Source: Mesorhizobium loti R88b
Lineage (GTDB): Bacteria; Pseudomonadota; Alphaproteobacteria; Rhizobiales; Rhizobiaceae
Direction: 5' to 3'
Length of the DNA: 64,000 nt
Assembly: GCF_013170845.1 (NCBI RefSeq)
Contig: NZ_CP033367.1
Location: 2,481,001-2,545,000, forward strand
Below are positions 19,701-27,859 of the stretch, piece by piece. The position numbers were made by a program, and so were the translations under genes. How positions within the stretch are numbered: position 1 is the first letter of the stretch; each line of letters starts with the position of its first letter. The notes under the pieces are model-generated. The model did not search any database. It saw nothing but the letters and a program-made list of their open reading frames with translations, and was not told the DNA's origin.

Positions 19701-22017
19701 CTCGGGCTCGGTGACCGCCGTTGCGGTCGGCACGCCCAATGCGGTGATCAACGGCACGACCTATGCCTTCCAGGGCACCGCCCCGGCCTCGACGGTGAGC
19801 GTCGGCGCGGTCGGCGCGGAACGCACCATCACCAACGTCGCCGCGGGGCGGATCAGCGGCTCCTCGACGGACGCGATCAACGGCTCGCAGCTCTTCGCCA
19901 CCAACCAGGCGGTCGACGCCATCGGCACCACGCTCAACACCATCGGCAGTTCCGTCACCAATCTCGGCAACACGATCAGCAACATCGCCGGCGATACCTC
20001 GACCGCCTATACCGACGCCAATGGCGTGGGCATCCGCTACGCCCGCACCAACGAGACCGGACTGGCGCAGACCGATTCCTTCGCGCAAGGGGTCGGCTCC
20101 AGCGCCGTCGGCTACCAGGCGACCGCGACCGGCGTCAGCGGGCTGGCGCTCGGCCGCGACAGTGCGGCCAGCATCGATGGCAGTGTGGCGCTCGGTTCGG
20201 ATTCGGTGTCCGATCGCGCCCTGGCGCCAGCTACCGGCCAGATCGCGGCCGGTCCCTCGAACTTCATCCAGTATAACACCACCGACAAGACGCTGCTCGG
20301 CGCGGTTTCGGTCGGCACCGCCACATCCTACCGCCAGATCACCAATGTCGCCGACGGCACGCAGGCGCAGGACGCGGTGACGGTCCGCCAGCTGCAGGGA
20401 GCGATCGCCTCGGTCTCGGTGACGTCGACCAAGTATTTCCATGCCAATTCGGCGGCCGGCGACTCGCTCGCGGTCGGTGCGGAATCGGTCGCGGTCGGTC
20501 CGACGACGGTCGTCAACGGCGACAATGGCGTCGGCATCGGCAATGGCGCCATTGTCGACCAGACTGCGCCCGGCGGCACGGCCATTGGCCAGAACGCGCA
20601 TGTCATGCTGGCCGACGGCCTGGCGCTCGGCACCAATTCGCTGGCGTCCGGCATCCAGTCGGTGGCGCTCGGCGCCGGCGCTCAAAGCACCTTTATCAAC
20701 AGCGTCGCGCTGGGCGCTCAGTCCATCACCTCGGTCGGCGCTCAGACCGGCTATACGGCTTTTGGCCTCACTGCTCCGCAGACCTCGGTCGGCGAGGTGT
20801 CGATCGGCGCAGCCGGGGCCGAACGCAAGCTCACCAACGTCGCGGCGGGTTCGGCCGAAACCGATGCCGTCAACGTCTCGCAGTTGCGCGGCGTGTCGCA
20901 AAACGTCGCCAATCTGTTCGGCGGCAACACCACGGTCAATCCGGACGGCTCGATCACCGGACCGACCTACACCGTCCAGGGCAACACCTACACGACTGTC
21001 TATGACGGGCTGACCGCGGTCGACAATGCGCTCACCAACATCAGCAATGGCGGCGGCATCAAGTATTTCCATGCCAATTCGACGCTGGCCGACTCCACCG
21101 CGAGCGGCACCGACAGCGTGGCGATCGGGCCGGCCAGCGTGGCGAGCGGCACCAACAGCCTCGCCGCCGGCAATGGCTCGACTGCCACGGGCCAAGGCGC
21201 GGTGGCGCTCGGCCAGGGCGCCAAGGCCAACAACGCTAACGATGTGGCGCTGGGTTCGGGCTCGGTGACGCAGACCGCGGTCGGCACGTCCAGCACCGTC
21301 ATCAACGGCAAGACCTACACCTTTGCCGGGACCACTCCGATCGGAACCGTCAGCGTGGGTGCTGCCGGCGCCGAGCGGACGATCACCAATGTCGCCGCCG
21401 GACAGGTCAACGCCAACAGCACCGATGCGATAAACGGCTCGCAGCTCTACGCCACCAACACGGCGGTCGAGGATTTGAAATCGGGCCTCGGATCGCTCAC
21501 CCAGAACGCGGTGACGTATGACACCAATCCGGACGGCAGCAAGAAGAACAGCATCACGCTGCAGGGCGGCGACGTCAACGCGCCGGTCGTCATCTCCAAT
21601 GTCGGTCCCGGCGTTGCCGGCACCGATGCGGTCAACGTCAACCAGCTGAACCAGGGGCTGGCCACGAGCATCAACACGTCCAACACCTATACCGACAAGG
21701 TGGCGGCCACGACCTTGCAACAGGCCAATAACTATACCGACCAGAAGCTCAGCCAGCTCAATACGGACCTGGGCGGCATACGCGACGAAGCACGGCAAGC
21801 GGCAGCGATTGGGCTCGCCGCCGCCTCGCTGCGCTACGATGACCGTCCCGGCAAGCTGAGCGTTGCGGCGGGTGGCGGCTTCTGGCGGGATTCCAGCGCC
21901 TTGGCCTTCGGCGCCGGCTACACCAGCGAGGACGGCCGCATCCGCGGCAATGTGTCGGGCACGGCGGCGGGTGGGCATGTCGGCGTCGGTGCCGGCATCA
22001 GCTTCACCTTGAACTGA
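16780..22017 (+). CDS. Trimeric autotransporter adhesin (YadA-like)
   Basis: 1745 residues; a surface adhesin predicted to form a trimer that anchors itself in the outer membrane (type Vc secretion). A long basic N-terminal extension precedes a signal peptide cleaved near residue 85 (A-T-P-A-L-A). Then come many YadA head repeats of the S-x-A-x-G and A-I-G-x-x-A type, several neck/stalk connectors (D-A-I-N-G-S-Q-L; G-I-K-Y-F-H-A-N-S), and a C-terminal ~75-residue membrane anchor (A-A-A-I-G-L-A-A-A-S-L-R-Y to G-I-S-F-T-L-N). ATG 16780 has GAGAGGG 4 nt upstream; a GTG 24 bp earlier is less likely. DNA 18361-19950 is tandemly repeated (666-bp unit). It heads a run of exported-protein genes. Confidence 0.95.
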   Translation: MTDNRNSSGSFVRRRAAHFAGQWIAGADHGSRSMRRRLMAILRMAHRVLGMRRKGSGLGMLGIGRVLAAALGTIALGGIATPALAQYAAGGGTANTAGSVAVGPSATTNGLRGVAIGSGATQAGIDSIAQGTNASAGSQNAVAIGFGTIASALNSIYLGSRTVAGTGATAASAIGIGTDVTASQVDAIAVGRSSVASAQYSVALGLNAKATGAGGAMALGQGTVSSSTNSVALGVQAQATSGGANALGTFSVASGGNSTALGTSSTASAALATAAGWGSVASGVNSFAGGQQAAASGQSATALGSTSNASGNFALALGNGAVSSGVGSVAAGSGAQATDVSATAVGNNATATAANASALGLGATASAINSTAVGRQTKASGTGSTALGIGSNASAANAVAIGNTAVADSTDAVAMGTNAVATGGKAVSIGSGNTAFGDGAVSIGDPSYASGTGAFTGGANNIANSDGTATATAANMANGAVAIGNNNKAIGQGSVALGNGSTAGAAGLAGNVALGNGATAAASSGDVALGSGSVTTAAVGTASAVVNGTTYAFQGTNPTSTVSIGAPGAERTLTNLAAGRISSTSTDAINGSQLAATNQAVDAIGTTLNTINTGGGIKYFHANSTLADSSATGTDSVAIGPVATATGTNAIAAGTNSSASGISASAIGNGAIASNLNATALGYISKASGQYSTAIGANANATATSSTAIGQNASAAGVQATALGVGANAGAQNAIALGALSTAGNAGDVALGSGSVTAVAVGTPNAVINGTTYAFQGTNPTSTVSIGAVGAERTLTNLAAGRISGSSTDAINGSQLFATNQAVDAIGATLNNINVGGGIKYFHANSTAADSSATGTDSVAIGPVATATGTNAIAAGTNSSASGVSASAIGNGAVASSLNATAFGYIAKASGQFSTAVGPNANASATSSTAIGQNASAAGVQATALGVGANAGAQNALALGALANAGNAGDVALGSGSVTAVAVGTPNAVINGTTYAFQGTAPASTVSVGAVGAERTITNVAAGRISGSSTDAINGSQLFATNQAVDAIGTTLNTIGSSVTNLGNTISNIAGDTSTAYTDANGVGIRYARTNETGLAQTDSFAQGVGSSAVGYQATATGVSGLALGRDSAASIDGSVALGSDSVSDRALAPATGQIAAGPSNFIQYNTTDKTLLGAVSVGTATSYRQITNVADGTQAQDAVTVRQLQGAIASVSVTSTKYFHANSAAGDSLAVGAESVAVGPTTVVNGDNGVGIGNGAIVDQTAPGGTAIGQNAHVMLADGLALGTNSLASGIQSVALGAGAQSTFINSVALGAQSITSVGAQTGYTAFGLTAPQTSVGEVSIGAAGAERKLTNVAAGSAETDAVNVSQLRGVSQNVANLFGGNTTVNPDGSITGPTYTVQGNTYTTVYDGLTAVDNALTNISNGGGIKYFHANSTLADSTASGTDSVAIGPASVASGTNSLAAGNGSTATGQGAVALGQGAKANNANDVALGSGSVTQTAVGTSSTVINGKTYTFAGTTPIGTVSVGAAGAERTITNVAAGQVNANSTDAINGSQLYATNTAVEDLKSGLGSLTQNAVTYDTNPDGSKKNSITLQGGDVNAPVVISNVGPGVAGTDAVNVNQLNQGLATSINTSNTYTDKVAATTLQQANNYTDQKLSQLNTDLGGIRDEARQAAAIGLAAASLRYDDRPGKLSVAAGGGFWRDSSALAFGAGYTSEDGRIRGNVSGTAAGGHVGVGAGISFTLN
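18361..19950 (+). repeat. Tandem 666-bp repeats inside the adhesin gene
   Basis: Two full in-frame units of 666 bp (222 codons), 18361-19026 and 19027-19692, and a partial third to about 19950. Each unit starts at A-L-G-S-G-S-V-T and runs through D-A-I-N-G-S-Q-L and Y-F-H-A-N-S to N-A-G-D-V. The copies are nearly identical at DNA level, apart from scattered third-position and a few amino-acid changes. A diverged further copy of the neck module begins near 21247. Confidence 0.9.
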
Positions 22018-22024
22018 GGCAGGA

Positions 22025-22585
22025 ATGAAAGGACTTGTTGCCCTGACTTGCCTGGCGCTCTGCGGCGGCCTCGCGCCGGCTGCCGGGCAGGTCGCCTCGC
22101 CTTACAGGATCAAGCCTTCGGATGTGGTGCTGCCGCCCGATGTGAAGCTCGGTGACTATCAGCGCACCATCCGCCCATTCGAGAACTGGACGCTGATCTG
22201 CGACGAGAACCTCAAGGCCCGCAAGAAGGTTTGCAATGTCTCGCAGGTGATCGAGGACGCGTCCGGCAAGATGGCCTTCAGCTGGTCGCTTGCCGCCACG
22301 CAGGATGGCAAGCCCTACATGATCCTGCGCACGGCGCCGAATGCCAGGAGCGACGGTCTGGTGTCGCTGAAGTTCGGCGGACAGGCGCAGCCGATCGACG
22401 TGCACCTGAACGGCTGCAATGAAATGGTCTGTGTCGGCATGTTGCCGGTCGGGCCGGTCATGCGCCAGCAGATCTCGCTGAACGCGACGCCGGCGATCTC
22501 CTATCCGACCGTCGACGGCAAGACGATCACCGTGACCGCAGCAACACTCAAGGGGCTGACAGAGGCCCTTTCGCCAGTCAAATAA
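22025..22585 (+). CDS. Invasion-associated locus B (IalB) family protein
   Basis: 186 residues with a signal peptide (cleavage near residue 21) and the IalB core: F-E-N-W-T-L-I-C-D, a Cys pair (C-D-E ... V-C-N-V-S-Q), and G-C-N-E-M-V-C-V-G with a second Cys pair. IalB proteins are periplasmic or envelope proteins first linked to erythrocyte invasion in Bartonella; many rhizobia carry several. The start ATG has AGGCAGGA upstream and lies 7 bp after the adhesin stop, so it is co-transcribed. Confidence 0.88.
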   Translation: MKGLVALTCLALCGGLAPAAGQVASPYRIKPSDVVLPPDVKLGDYQRTIRPFENWTLICDENLKARKKVCNVSQVIEDASGKMAFSWSLAATQDGKPYMILRTAPNARSDGLVSLKFGGQAQPIDVHLNGCNEMVCVGMLPVGPVMRQQISLNATPAISYPTVDGKTITVTAATLKGLTEALSPVK

Positions 22586-22598
22586 CCGGGGCAGCACC

Positions 22599-23267
22599 AT
22601 GAGCCAGCAGGACCAGTTCATATCCGCAAAACGCAGCAGTCCGACAGTCGATGCGGATCGGCAGAGGCTGGTCGAACCCAAGCGGCGGCGCTGGCCGCGC
22701 GTCGTCGGATTTTCACTGTTGGGGCTTGTCGTGGCGGGCCTTGGCTTTGCCGCCGGAAACTATGCCGCGATCGCCAATTTGGTCGGCAGCGCGACGGCCG
22801 CACAGCCTGAGGCAGCCAACCCGGCGCTTCCGGACACGCCTTTCCTCGAGCATGTCAAGCAGGCCGGGGTGCAGGCCTGTTCGACCATCTATCCGGTGCT
22901 CGGACAGATTTTGACGACCGGCACGAAATACAGCGTCAAATCGCTGTGGAACGACCAGGCCGCCGACAAACACGCCGTCCAGGCCTTTGTCGGTATGGAC
23001 TATCGGACGGAAGGCTATAGCGGACCGGCTGCCGGCGTCGTTTTCGCGTCGCCCACCGCCTCGGGCTGCGAGGGGGCGATGGTGCGGGTGGCACCATTCG
23101 CTAGCCCATGCGCGGACATTCCGTCCATTCTGCCGCAAGGCAGCAAGATCACCGACCATCTTGGGCAGGTCGAGGTCTACGAGCTCGGCGGCAATGCCGG
23201 TGAAGCTCTTCTGCTGCCGACGGGCAAAAGCTGCGTCGTGATCTCCGTCGCTTCGGCGGCGAAGTAA
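22599..23267 (+). CDS. Membrane-anchored periplasmic protein, unknown
   Basis: 222 residues: a basic cytoplasmic N-terminus (~30), one membrane helix (about 31-55, F-S-L-L-G-L-V-V-A-G-L-G-F), then a periplasmic domain with four cysteines likely forming disulfides. GGGGC lies upstream of the ATG. The gene is 14 bp behind the IalB gene, in the adhesin operon. I do not recognise the family; the context suggests an accessory role at the envelope. Confidence 0.75.
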   Translation: MSQQDQFISAKRSSPTVDADRQRLVEPKRRRWPRVVGFSLLGLVVAGLGFAAGNYAAIANLVGSATAAQPEAANPALPDTPFLEHVKQAGVQACSTIYPVLGQILTTGTKYSVKSLWNDQAADKHAVQAFVGMDYRTEGYSGPAAGVVFASPTASGCEGAMVRVAPFASPCADIPSILPQGSKITDHLGQVEVYELGGNAGEALLLPTGKSCVVISVASAAK

Positions 23268-23303
23268 GGCAAGCGACCGGGATCAAGGAAAGGGGTGCCG
23301 ACC

Positions 23304-23765
23304 ATGAGATTGCAGGCTTGGGCAGTTTTGGGCTTGGCCTTGTTGTGGAGCGGACAAGTCGTCTCGGCCGATCTGGTGGCGCCGCCGGAGCCGCAGAAGG
23401 AAGAAAAAGGCATCTGGGCGGCGATCGCCTATTCGCAGACCGACAGCAAATACGGCTTCTTCTGGGGCGCCGACAAGCGGCAGGAGGCAAACGACATCGC
23501 GCAGAAATATTGCGAGAACGCAGGCGGAAAGGCCTGCAACGTCGTCGCCGTCTTCCGCAACCATCGCCATTGGAATGACGACGACGAGACCGGCTTTCCC
23601 TACAAGCACTGCGGTGCGCTCGCCGTGGCCGACAAAGTCGATAGCCGTTTCACGCCCTGGGGGGTGAACTCGGCCGAGACCCGTCGGGAAGCGGAAGACC
23701 TCGCCTTGCGCGCCTGCGAGGCAGGGGGAGCCCAATGCAAGATCCGCGAGTGGGTCTGTACCTGA
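23304..23765 (+). CDS. DUF4189 domain exported protein
   Basis: 153 residues. Signal peptide (cleavage after V-V-S-A, about 20), then a DUF4189-like domain: W-A-A-I-A-Y-S, G-F-F-W-G, regular A-x-x-x-A-x-x-x-C helices (A-Q-K-Y-C-E-N; A-L-R-A-C-E-A) and paired cysteines (C-E-N...K-A-C-N-V-V; C-E...Q-C-K-I). ATG 23304 is preferred to a GTG 9 bp upstream because of the AAGGAAAGG site. Function of the domain is unknown; relatives are small secreted proteins. Fourth gene in the adhesin operon. Confidence 0.82.
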   Translation: MRLQAWAVLGLALLWSGQVVSADLVAPPEPQKEEKGIWAAIAYSQTDSKYGFFWGADKRQEANDIAQKYCENAGGKACNVVAVFRNHRHWNDDDETGFPYKHCGALAVADKVDSRFTPWGVNSAETRREAEDLALRACEAGGAQCKIREWVCT

Positions 23766-23829
23766 CAGCAGCCACAAGGCGTCCTGAAGCTGATCTGGGC
23801 ATTCCCCCGCACCGAGAAGGCCTCCTTTA

Positions 23830-24378
23830 TTGGTTCATAGAGATTTTTCCCTGAAGGCCGTCGCCGTCTACGCAGTTGCCTTCGCTGCCTCGGTGCCGGC
23901 TGCTTCCGCGCAAGAGCAACAGGCCGCCTCGCTTCCGAACGGCGCATCGTCACTCCAGGAAACCTATCAGGACTGGCAGCTGGCCTGCAGAATGCAGGAC
24001 AACGCCCGGGTCTGCACGGTCACACAGGACCAGACGCAGAAAAACGGCCAGAGACTTCTGGCCGTGGAATTGCGCGTGGGGCAAAAGGGCGGAGTGGCCG
24101 GAACCTTGTTGCTTCCCTTCGGCATATTGTTCGACCCGGGCGTGACACTCCAGATCGACGATCAGCCGCCGCTATTGCAGCAACGATTGCGGACCTGCCT
24201 GCCAGCGGGCTGCCTCGCGGTGTTTTCCATTGACCGGTCGGTGCTTGGAAAGCTGAGGGGAGGCGAGGTGCTGAAGCTCAATGTCACGACAGACGCCGAG
24301 ACGCCGCTAACATTCCCGGTGTCGCTACACGGCCTGACCGCGGCGCTCGACCGCATGGTTGCGCTGAGCGCGCGGTGA
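23830..24378 (+). CDS. IalB family protein, second copy (TTG start)
   Basis: 182 residues. Signal peptide (cleavage after A-S-A near 27), Y-Q-D-W-Q-L-A-C, a conserved C-T-V-T-Q core and C-L-P-A-G-C-L: the IalB disulfide pattern. No ATG or GTG exists in frame after the last upstream stop, so the start must be TTG at 23830 (GAGAAGG lies about 12 nt upstream). It differs strongly from the IalB at 22025, so it is not a recent duplicate. Same strand and operon as the adhesin. Confidence 0.8.
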   Translation: MVHRDFSLKAVAVYAVAFAASVPAASAQEQQAASLPNGASSLQETYQDWQLACRMQDNARVCTVTQDQTQKNGQRLLAVELRVGQKGGVAGTLLLPFGILFDPGVTLQIDDQPPLLQQRLRTCLPAGCLAVFSIDRSVLGKLRGGEVLKLNVTTDAETPLTFPVSLHGLTAALDRMVALSAR

Positions 24379-24473
24379 GGACAGCTCAGGTTGAGCGGCC
24401 TTCGCTGACGGCGTTCATTGCAGGGTCGGCATGCGCACTATGCCTGCGAAAAACACAATGCTAGCGTCGCGCG

Positions 24474-24947
24474 ATGACCGCAGCCTCGCCCCTTCAGGAA
24501 CGCATCCGCAATCAGCTTCGCAAGATCAAAGCCGCTGCCGAAACCATCCGTCCGCGCAAGGGCTTCATGACGAAAGAGGAACTGCCCACGCTCAAGATCG
24601 GCGAGGCGCTGGTCTCGGTCATCGGCGATGACAATGTGCCGACAGAGGTCGAAAAAGTGTTGGTGATCATGCCGACCGCGCAGGTCGGATCGATTTCGAT
24701 TGAAGAGCGCCAGCTCGTGCTCGAGTCGACGCCCTTGCGGAAGAAATACCACGCCGGCATGGCGGAGCACATCGCCGGCCGGGCGTTCAACCGCCGCATG
24801 ATGGAGGCGAGGGGGATAGACCCTGGACTGGAAGGCGAGGCGATCGTGCCCGAGCCGAACCTCTACCTGAAGCACGTCCCGACGATCGACATCAGCCGGG
24901 AGCCCGCCCCGGGCGCGGCGCGCCGGCTGGCGGGGATCGCAGCTTGA
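24474..24947 (+). CDS. Conserved-looking cytoplasmic protein, unknown
   Basis: 157 residues, no signal peptide or membrane helix, mostly helical and charged, with a central beta-rich part (about 40-75) and a basic helix (K-Y-H-A-G-M-A-E-H...N-R-R-M-M-E-A-R-G). Codon use fits the neighbours. No good ribosome site precedes the ATG. It is the last plus-strand gene before the AT-richer block. Not recognised. Confidence 0.55.
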   Translation: MTAASPLQERIRNQLRKIKAAAETIRPRKGFMTKEELPTLKIGEALVSVIGDDNVPTEVEKVLVIMPTAQVGSISIEERQLVLESTPLRKKYHAGMAEHIAGRAFNRRMMEARGIDPGLEGEAIVPEPNLYLKHVPTIDISREPAPGAARRLAGIAA

Positions 24948-25001
24948 GGAGCGGTGGCAGCAGCGGGGCTGAAGTTGGCTGGGGTGATCTGAGCGTTGTT
25001 T

Positions 25002-25250
25002 TCAGGGATTCTGGGGCTTGGGGTCGGACGAGAATTGCACTGCGCCGCCGCCGGCATTTCCGATTTGAACCAGGTCTTCAGTTCTTCGCGTCGCCATGCC
25101 TCTAAGCAGAACGCGCGCTCCGCCCTGCCTCGCGGCGGATGCAATCTGTATCAGGTCGGAGGTCGTACGTGTTGCTGCGTCCAAGACGAAGCCTCCTCCC
25201 GCCGCTGCGATTTGCATCAGGTCACCGGTCGTTCGCGTCTCAAAAGACAT
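25002..25250 (-). CDS. 82-residue three-repeat protein (TRT-x-DL-x-QI repeats)
   Basis: The protein is almost entirely three imperfect repeats of about 22-27 residues: T-R-T-T-G-D-L-M-Q-I-A-A-A-G-G-G, T-R-T-T-S-D-L-I-Q-I-A-S-A-A-R, T-R-R-T-E-D-L-V-Q-I-G-N-A-G-G-G. Each has a short helix (DLxQIAxA), a Gly turn and a beta-like strand (F-V-L-D-A, R-V-L-L-R-G, A-V-Q-F), so a small alpha/beta solenoid is likely. The ATG at 25250 is one base after the stop of the ATPase gene, so translation is coupled. Function unknown; the tight link suggests it is a partner or regulator of the ATPase. Confidence 0.8.
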   Translation of the reverse strand: MSFETRTTGDLMQIAAAGGGFVLDAATRTTSDLIQIASAARQGGARVLLRGMATRRTEDLVQIGNAGGGAVQFSSDPKPQNP

Positions 25251-25251
25251 T

Positions 25252-26619
25252 TCATTCTCTTTCTTTGCGGATAACGATTGTCTCGATCTCAACAGCGATC
25301 CTTTGTTCGTCTCGCCTGGCATCGAACAAAAGGCCTTGTCCCGTCGATTTAACAGGGGCGAGGTCTGTAAGCTTGTTCGATGCGCGCAGGAAAAACAGAA
25401 AGTAGGGGTCCGTGATAGTTAGTGCATCGCCATCCCAAGATATCGGACTGCTGCCGGGTTCGCCAGCGGCTGCAATCGCCTGCATCTGTTCGAGCGCCGA
25501 CGTGATGCTCGAACCTACCGGCGGCTCGGTCAGGCAAACTTCACGTACCCTGGTGAGAATCTTGTCGTAGGGGAGGGCAAGTTCGGCTGGGTCCTTTGCG
25601 ATTGCCAACAAAATCGCCCGGTAGACGTCCCCCTTTGAGCCGTCGTTAAAGTCGTGCTCTTTTCGCTCGGTGCCCCTGGTTCTCGGTCCGGTATGCAGCG
25701 CGGTGAGCATGGTTGAAAAGTCGGTCAGAGACGAGGTGCGTAGCATTGTCTCTTCGAGGAGTGTCTCCCCGACCTCTACCCGTTCTAGTTCCGCCATGGC
25801 CTCCCTCACGTCGATCTCAAAGCCAAGGTTGAGGCAGATCGCTTGCATCAGTTGCGGTGAGCCGAACGCCTCGGCTGCTAGCTGGCGTTCCACTCTTGGC
25901 GCCAACTCGACGTTGAGTGCTGCGAACCCCTTTCGAGCAATCTGCTGCAATTCGCTCGGCGTCCAATAGGCCAGATCGACCGCCGCGACGCGCCCGCGAA
26001 GCTCCGGGTTGCTGCGAACAACATCGTCCGCGCGGTGCGGCACTGAAGCGGTTACAATCCGGACCCCGTTTTCAGCTGCGGCCTTAATCTGCCGCCCTAT
26101 TTCGTCCCTGTAGGCTTGGTCGATGTAATGAAAATCGTCGATAAAGACTGCGAAGCTGCTGCCGGCTATTTCTTTGATCACCTGCTGCAGACCGTTTCGA
26201 GAGTAGGATTTCGAAGTCTCCCCACCCCAGCCGCGCGACCCTGCAAACTCGGCCTGGGCACCACCCTCGGCCACGAATGGTACCTTAAGTTTTCCCCCAG
26301 CGTTTACCGATCCTGAAATCTCGTTGGACGTGCTATCAGACACGGTGGTTTCTGAGGGCGAGCCCATCCAACCTAAAACCTTTTCCCAAAGATCGTCGGG
26401 CGACGTGATGGTGGCGCCATTGACGGAGATCAGCTCATGTTCTGGAATGACCTTCTTCACCAAGACCGTTTTGCCGGATTTGGACGGTCCTGACACAGAA
26501 ATGACCATGTTCGGAGTGGCAAAATAGTCGCGGAGTTTCTGCTCCAACTTGTGGTCGGCGCGATCAACATAAGTGATCGTTGGAATGTCGTTTGGCGTGA
26601 AGACCTGCTGAATTTTCAT
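25252..26619 (-). CDS. P-loop ATPase of STAND/AAA type, possible conflict-system sensor
   Basis: 455 residues. Walker A G-P-S-K-S-G-K-T (44-51), Walker B F-A-V-F-I-D-D-F (about 157-163), a sensor-like I-V-T-A-S-V-P and a helical lid (about 220-280, with the G-S-P-Q-L-M-Q-A motif typical of Cdc6/STAND ATPases). The C-terminal ~180 residues are helical and probably winged-helix. Between Walker A and B lies a Gly/Ser/Ala-rich, strand-like insert (about 88-140). ATG 26619 is preferred to a TTG 33 bp upstream. No effector domain (nuclease, TIR, protease) is visible, so output may depend on the coupled 82-residue protein. Lower GC than neighbours. Confidence 0.82.
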   Translation of the reverse strand: MKIQQVFTPNDIPTITYVDRADHKLEQKLRDYFATPNMVISVSGPSKSGKTVLVKKVIPEHELISVNGATITSPDDLWEKVLGWMGSPSETTVSDSTSNEISGSVNAGGKLKVPFVAEGGAQAEFAGSRGWGGETSKSYSRNGLQQVIKEIAGSSFAVFIDDFHYIDQAYRDEIGRQIKAAAENGVRIVTASVPHRADDVVRSNPELRGRVAAVDLAYWTPSELQQIARKGFAALNVELAPRVERQLAAEAFGSPQLMQAICLNLGFEIDVREAMAELERVEVGETLLEETMLRTSSLTDFSTMLTALHTGPRTRGTERKEHDFNDGSKGDVYRAILLAIAKDPAELALPYDKILTRVREVCLTEPPVGSSITSALEQMQAIAAAGEPGSSPISWDGDALTITDPYFLFFLRASNKLTDLAPVKSTGQGLLFDARRDEQRIAVEIETIVIRKERE

Positions 26620-26885
26620 TGTTCGCCCCGGCAACAAATAATAGACGCTCAATACACAAGTCGGGAAGGGCGTTTCAACATATTTCGTTTACCAAGCGGG
26701 GACACCGTGACGGTTCAAATTTTCAGCAATCGCCTTCGCCGCGTAGTCCCGGCGTCGGCGGAACGTCGAATAGGCCCAGCCGGCGGCGCTCTCGCTCGCG
26801 ACATCGGCGTTAGGTTTACCGCAACCGATCTCGTTGACCTTTGCTGGCTGTTACCAACACTGTCCTCGAAACTAATTCTACGATC

Positions 26886-27551
26886 CTAGATGGTGGTTTG
26901 AGCCGTGGGAGGATGGTTCGCGGGAGGCTTATCCCATCCGAAGATCTCAATCGATGTTTTCGTCAGCCTTAGTCCTAGCCCAACTCCGATAGCCACAACA
27001 CCAACCGCATTGAAGTAGCTAAGATCATCTGGCATCCCCGAAATGGCGAGTCTGAGAACTCCCAACGCGGATACGGTTAGATAGATGTAGTCAATGCACT
27101 TTACCCACGCCTTTGCGAACCACTCCCCGAAAATTCCTGCGCTGAGATGCGGGCCGGCAAATCGCGCCGCATTGTGAAAGATAGTTGTCCAAGCAATTAT
27201 CGTATAAACCGCCATAAACATCGACCACTTCAGCTCTCGTTGCGGATCAGAAAAATAACTGACCGATATTATTGTAATAAAGACCGGAAATACAATCTGA
27301 AAACTCGACGCCGTCCACGCAGATAACGTCTGGCGGGAATGCAGAGAGTCAGTAACTCTTTGAAACCATAGCGAACAAGTCACGATTAGCAGCGAGACAA
27401 CGGTGACGATGAGCAAGGCGCGGGGTGAAAGTGTCGAATGACGGTAGAGCGTGCCCGAAAGTAAGAGCCCCGCGGCGAACATACCCATAAGGAGCTCAAA
27501 CGCCGTTACGACAAGGTGACCCACCACCCGTAGAAGATTGCCATTTTGCAT
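26886..27551 (-). CDS. Six-helix membrane protein, unknown
   Basis: 221 residues with about six hydrophobic helices (approximate residues 8-34, 45-66, 75-104, 115-138, 150-172, 180-203) and a Pro/Thr-rich cytoplasmic tail. ATG 27551 has AAGGGAA at proper spacing; the longer reading to 27674 lacks one. The family is not recognised. It lies in the AT-richer accessory block, 266 bp upstream of the ATPase gene on the same strand. The 233-bp gap 26653-26885 holds no gene I can support. Confidence 0.68.
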   Translation of the reverse strand: MQNGNLLRVVGHLVVTAFELLMGMFAAGLLLSGTLYRHSTLSPRALLIVTVVSLLIVTCSLWFQRVTDSLHSRQTLSAWTASSFQIVFPVFITIISVSYFSDPQRELKWSMFMAVYTIIAWTTIFHNAARFAGPHLSAGIFGEWFAKAWVKCIDYIYLTVSALGVLRLAISGMPDDLSYFNAVGVVAIGVGLGLRLTKTSIEIFGWDKPPANHPPTAQTTI

Positions 27552-27859
27552 GCGCGTTCCCTTCTGCCGAGTTGTGTTTTCCAGCGGAAGAAACGAAAGT
27601 GTCAAGTAGGCCGTTTTCGCACCGTTCGCGAAGGCCCCAGCGCGTTTGAGGTCATTGCCGAGGCTATGGATCACCGTGACGACAATCTTGGCGACTGAAG
27701 GTATCTATTGCCGTAGGCGCGGTGCTCGAAGCAAAACCAGTGCGAGTCCGTTCGGGGCCGTAGGATCTCAGGAACGCTGAGCGGGCCAAGATCGGGGATC
27801 CGATGGGAAACCGGGCAATCTGGAAATACAAGTGAGAGCAGCTATCCAGTTCAAGTCAA

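Noticed and set aside
19549..21978. An 809-codon open frame antisense to the adhesin gene
   Set aside because: It mirrors the repetitive GC-rich adhesin codons, has no domain or ribosome site, and the plus-strand protein is clearly real.
26551..26889. A 112-codon plus-strand frame across the ATPase start
   Set aside because: No ribosome site or family resemblance and it overlaps the ATPase N-terminus; treated as chance.
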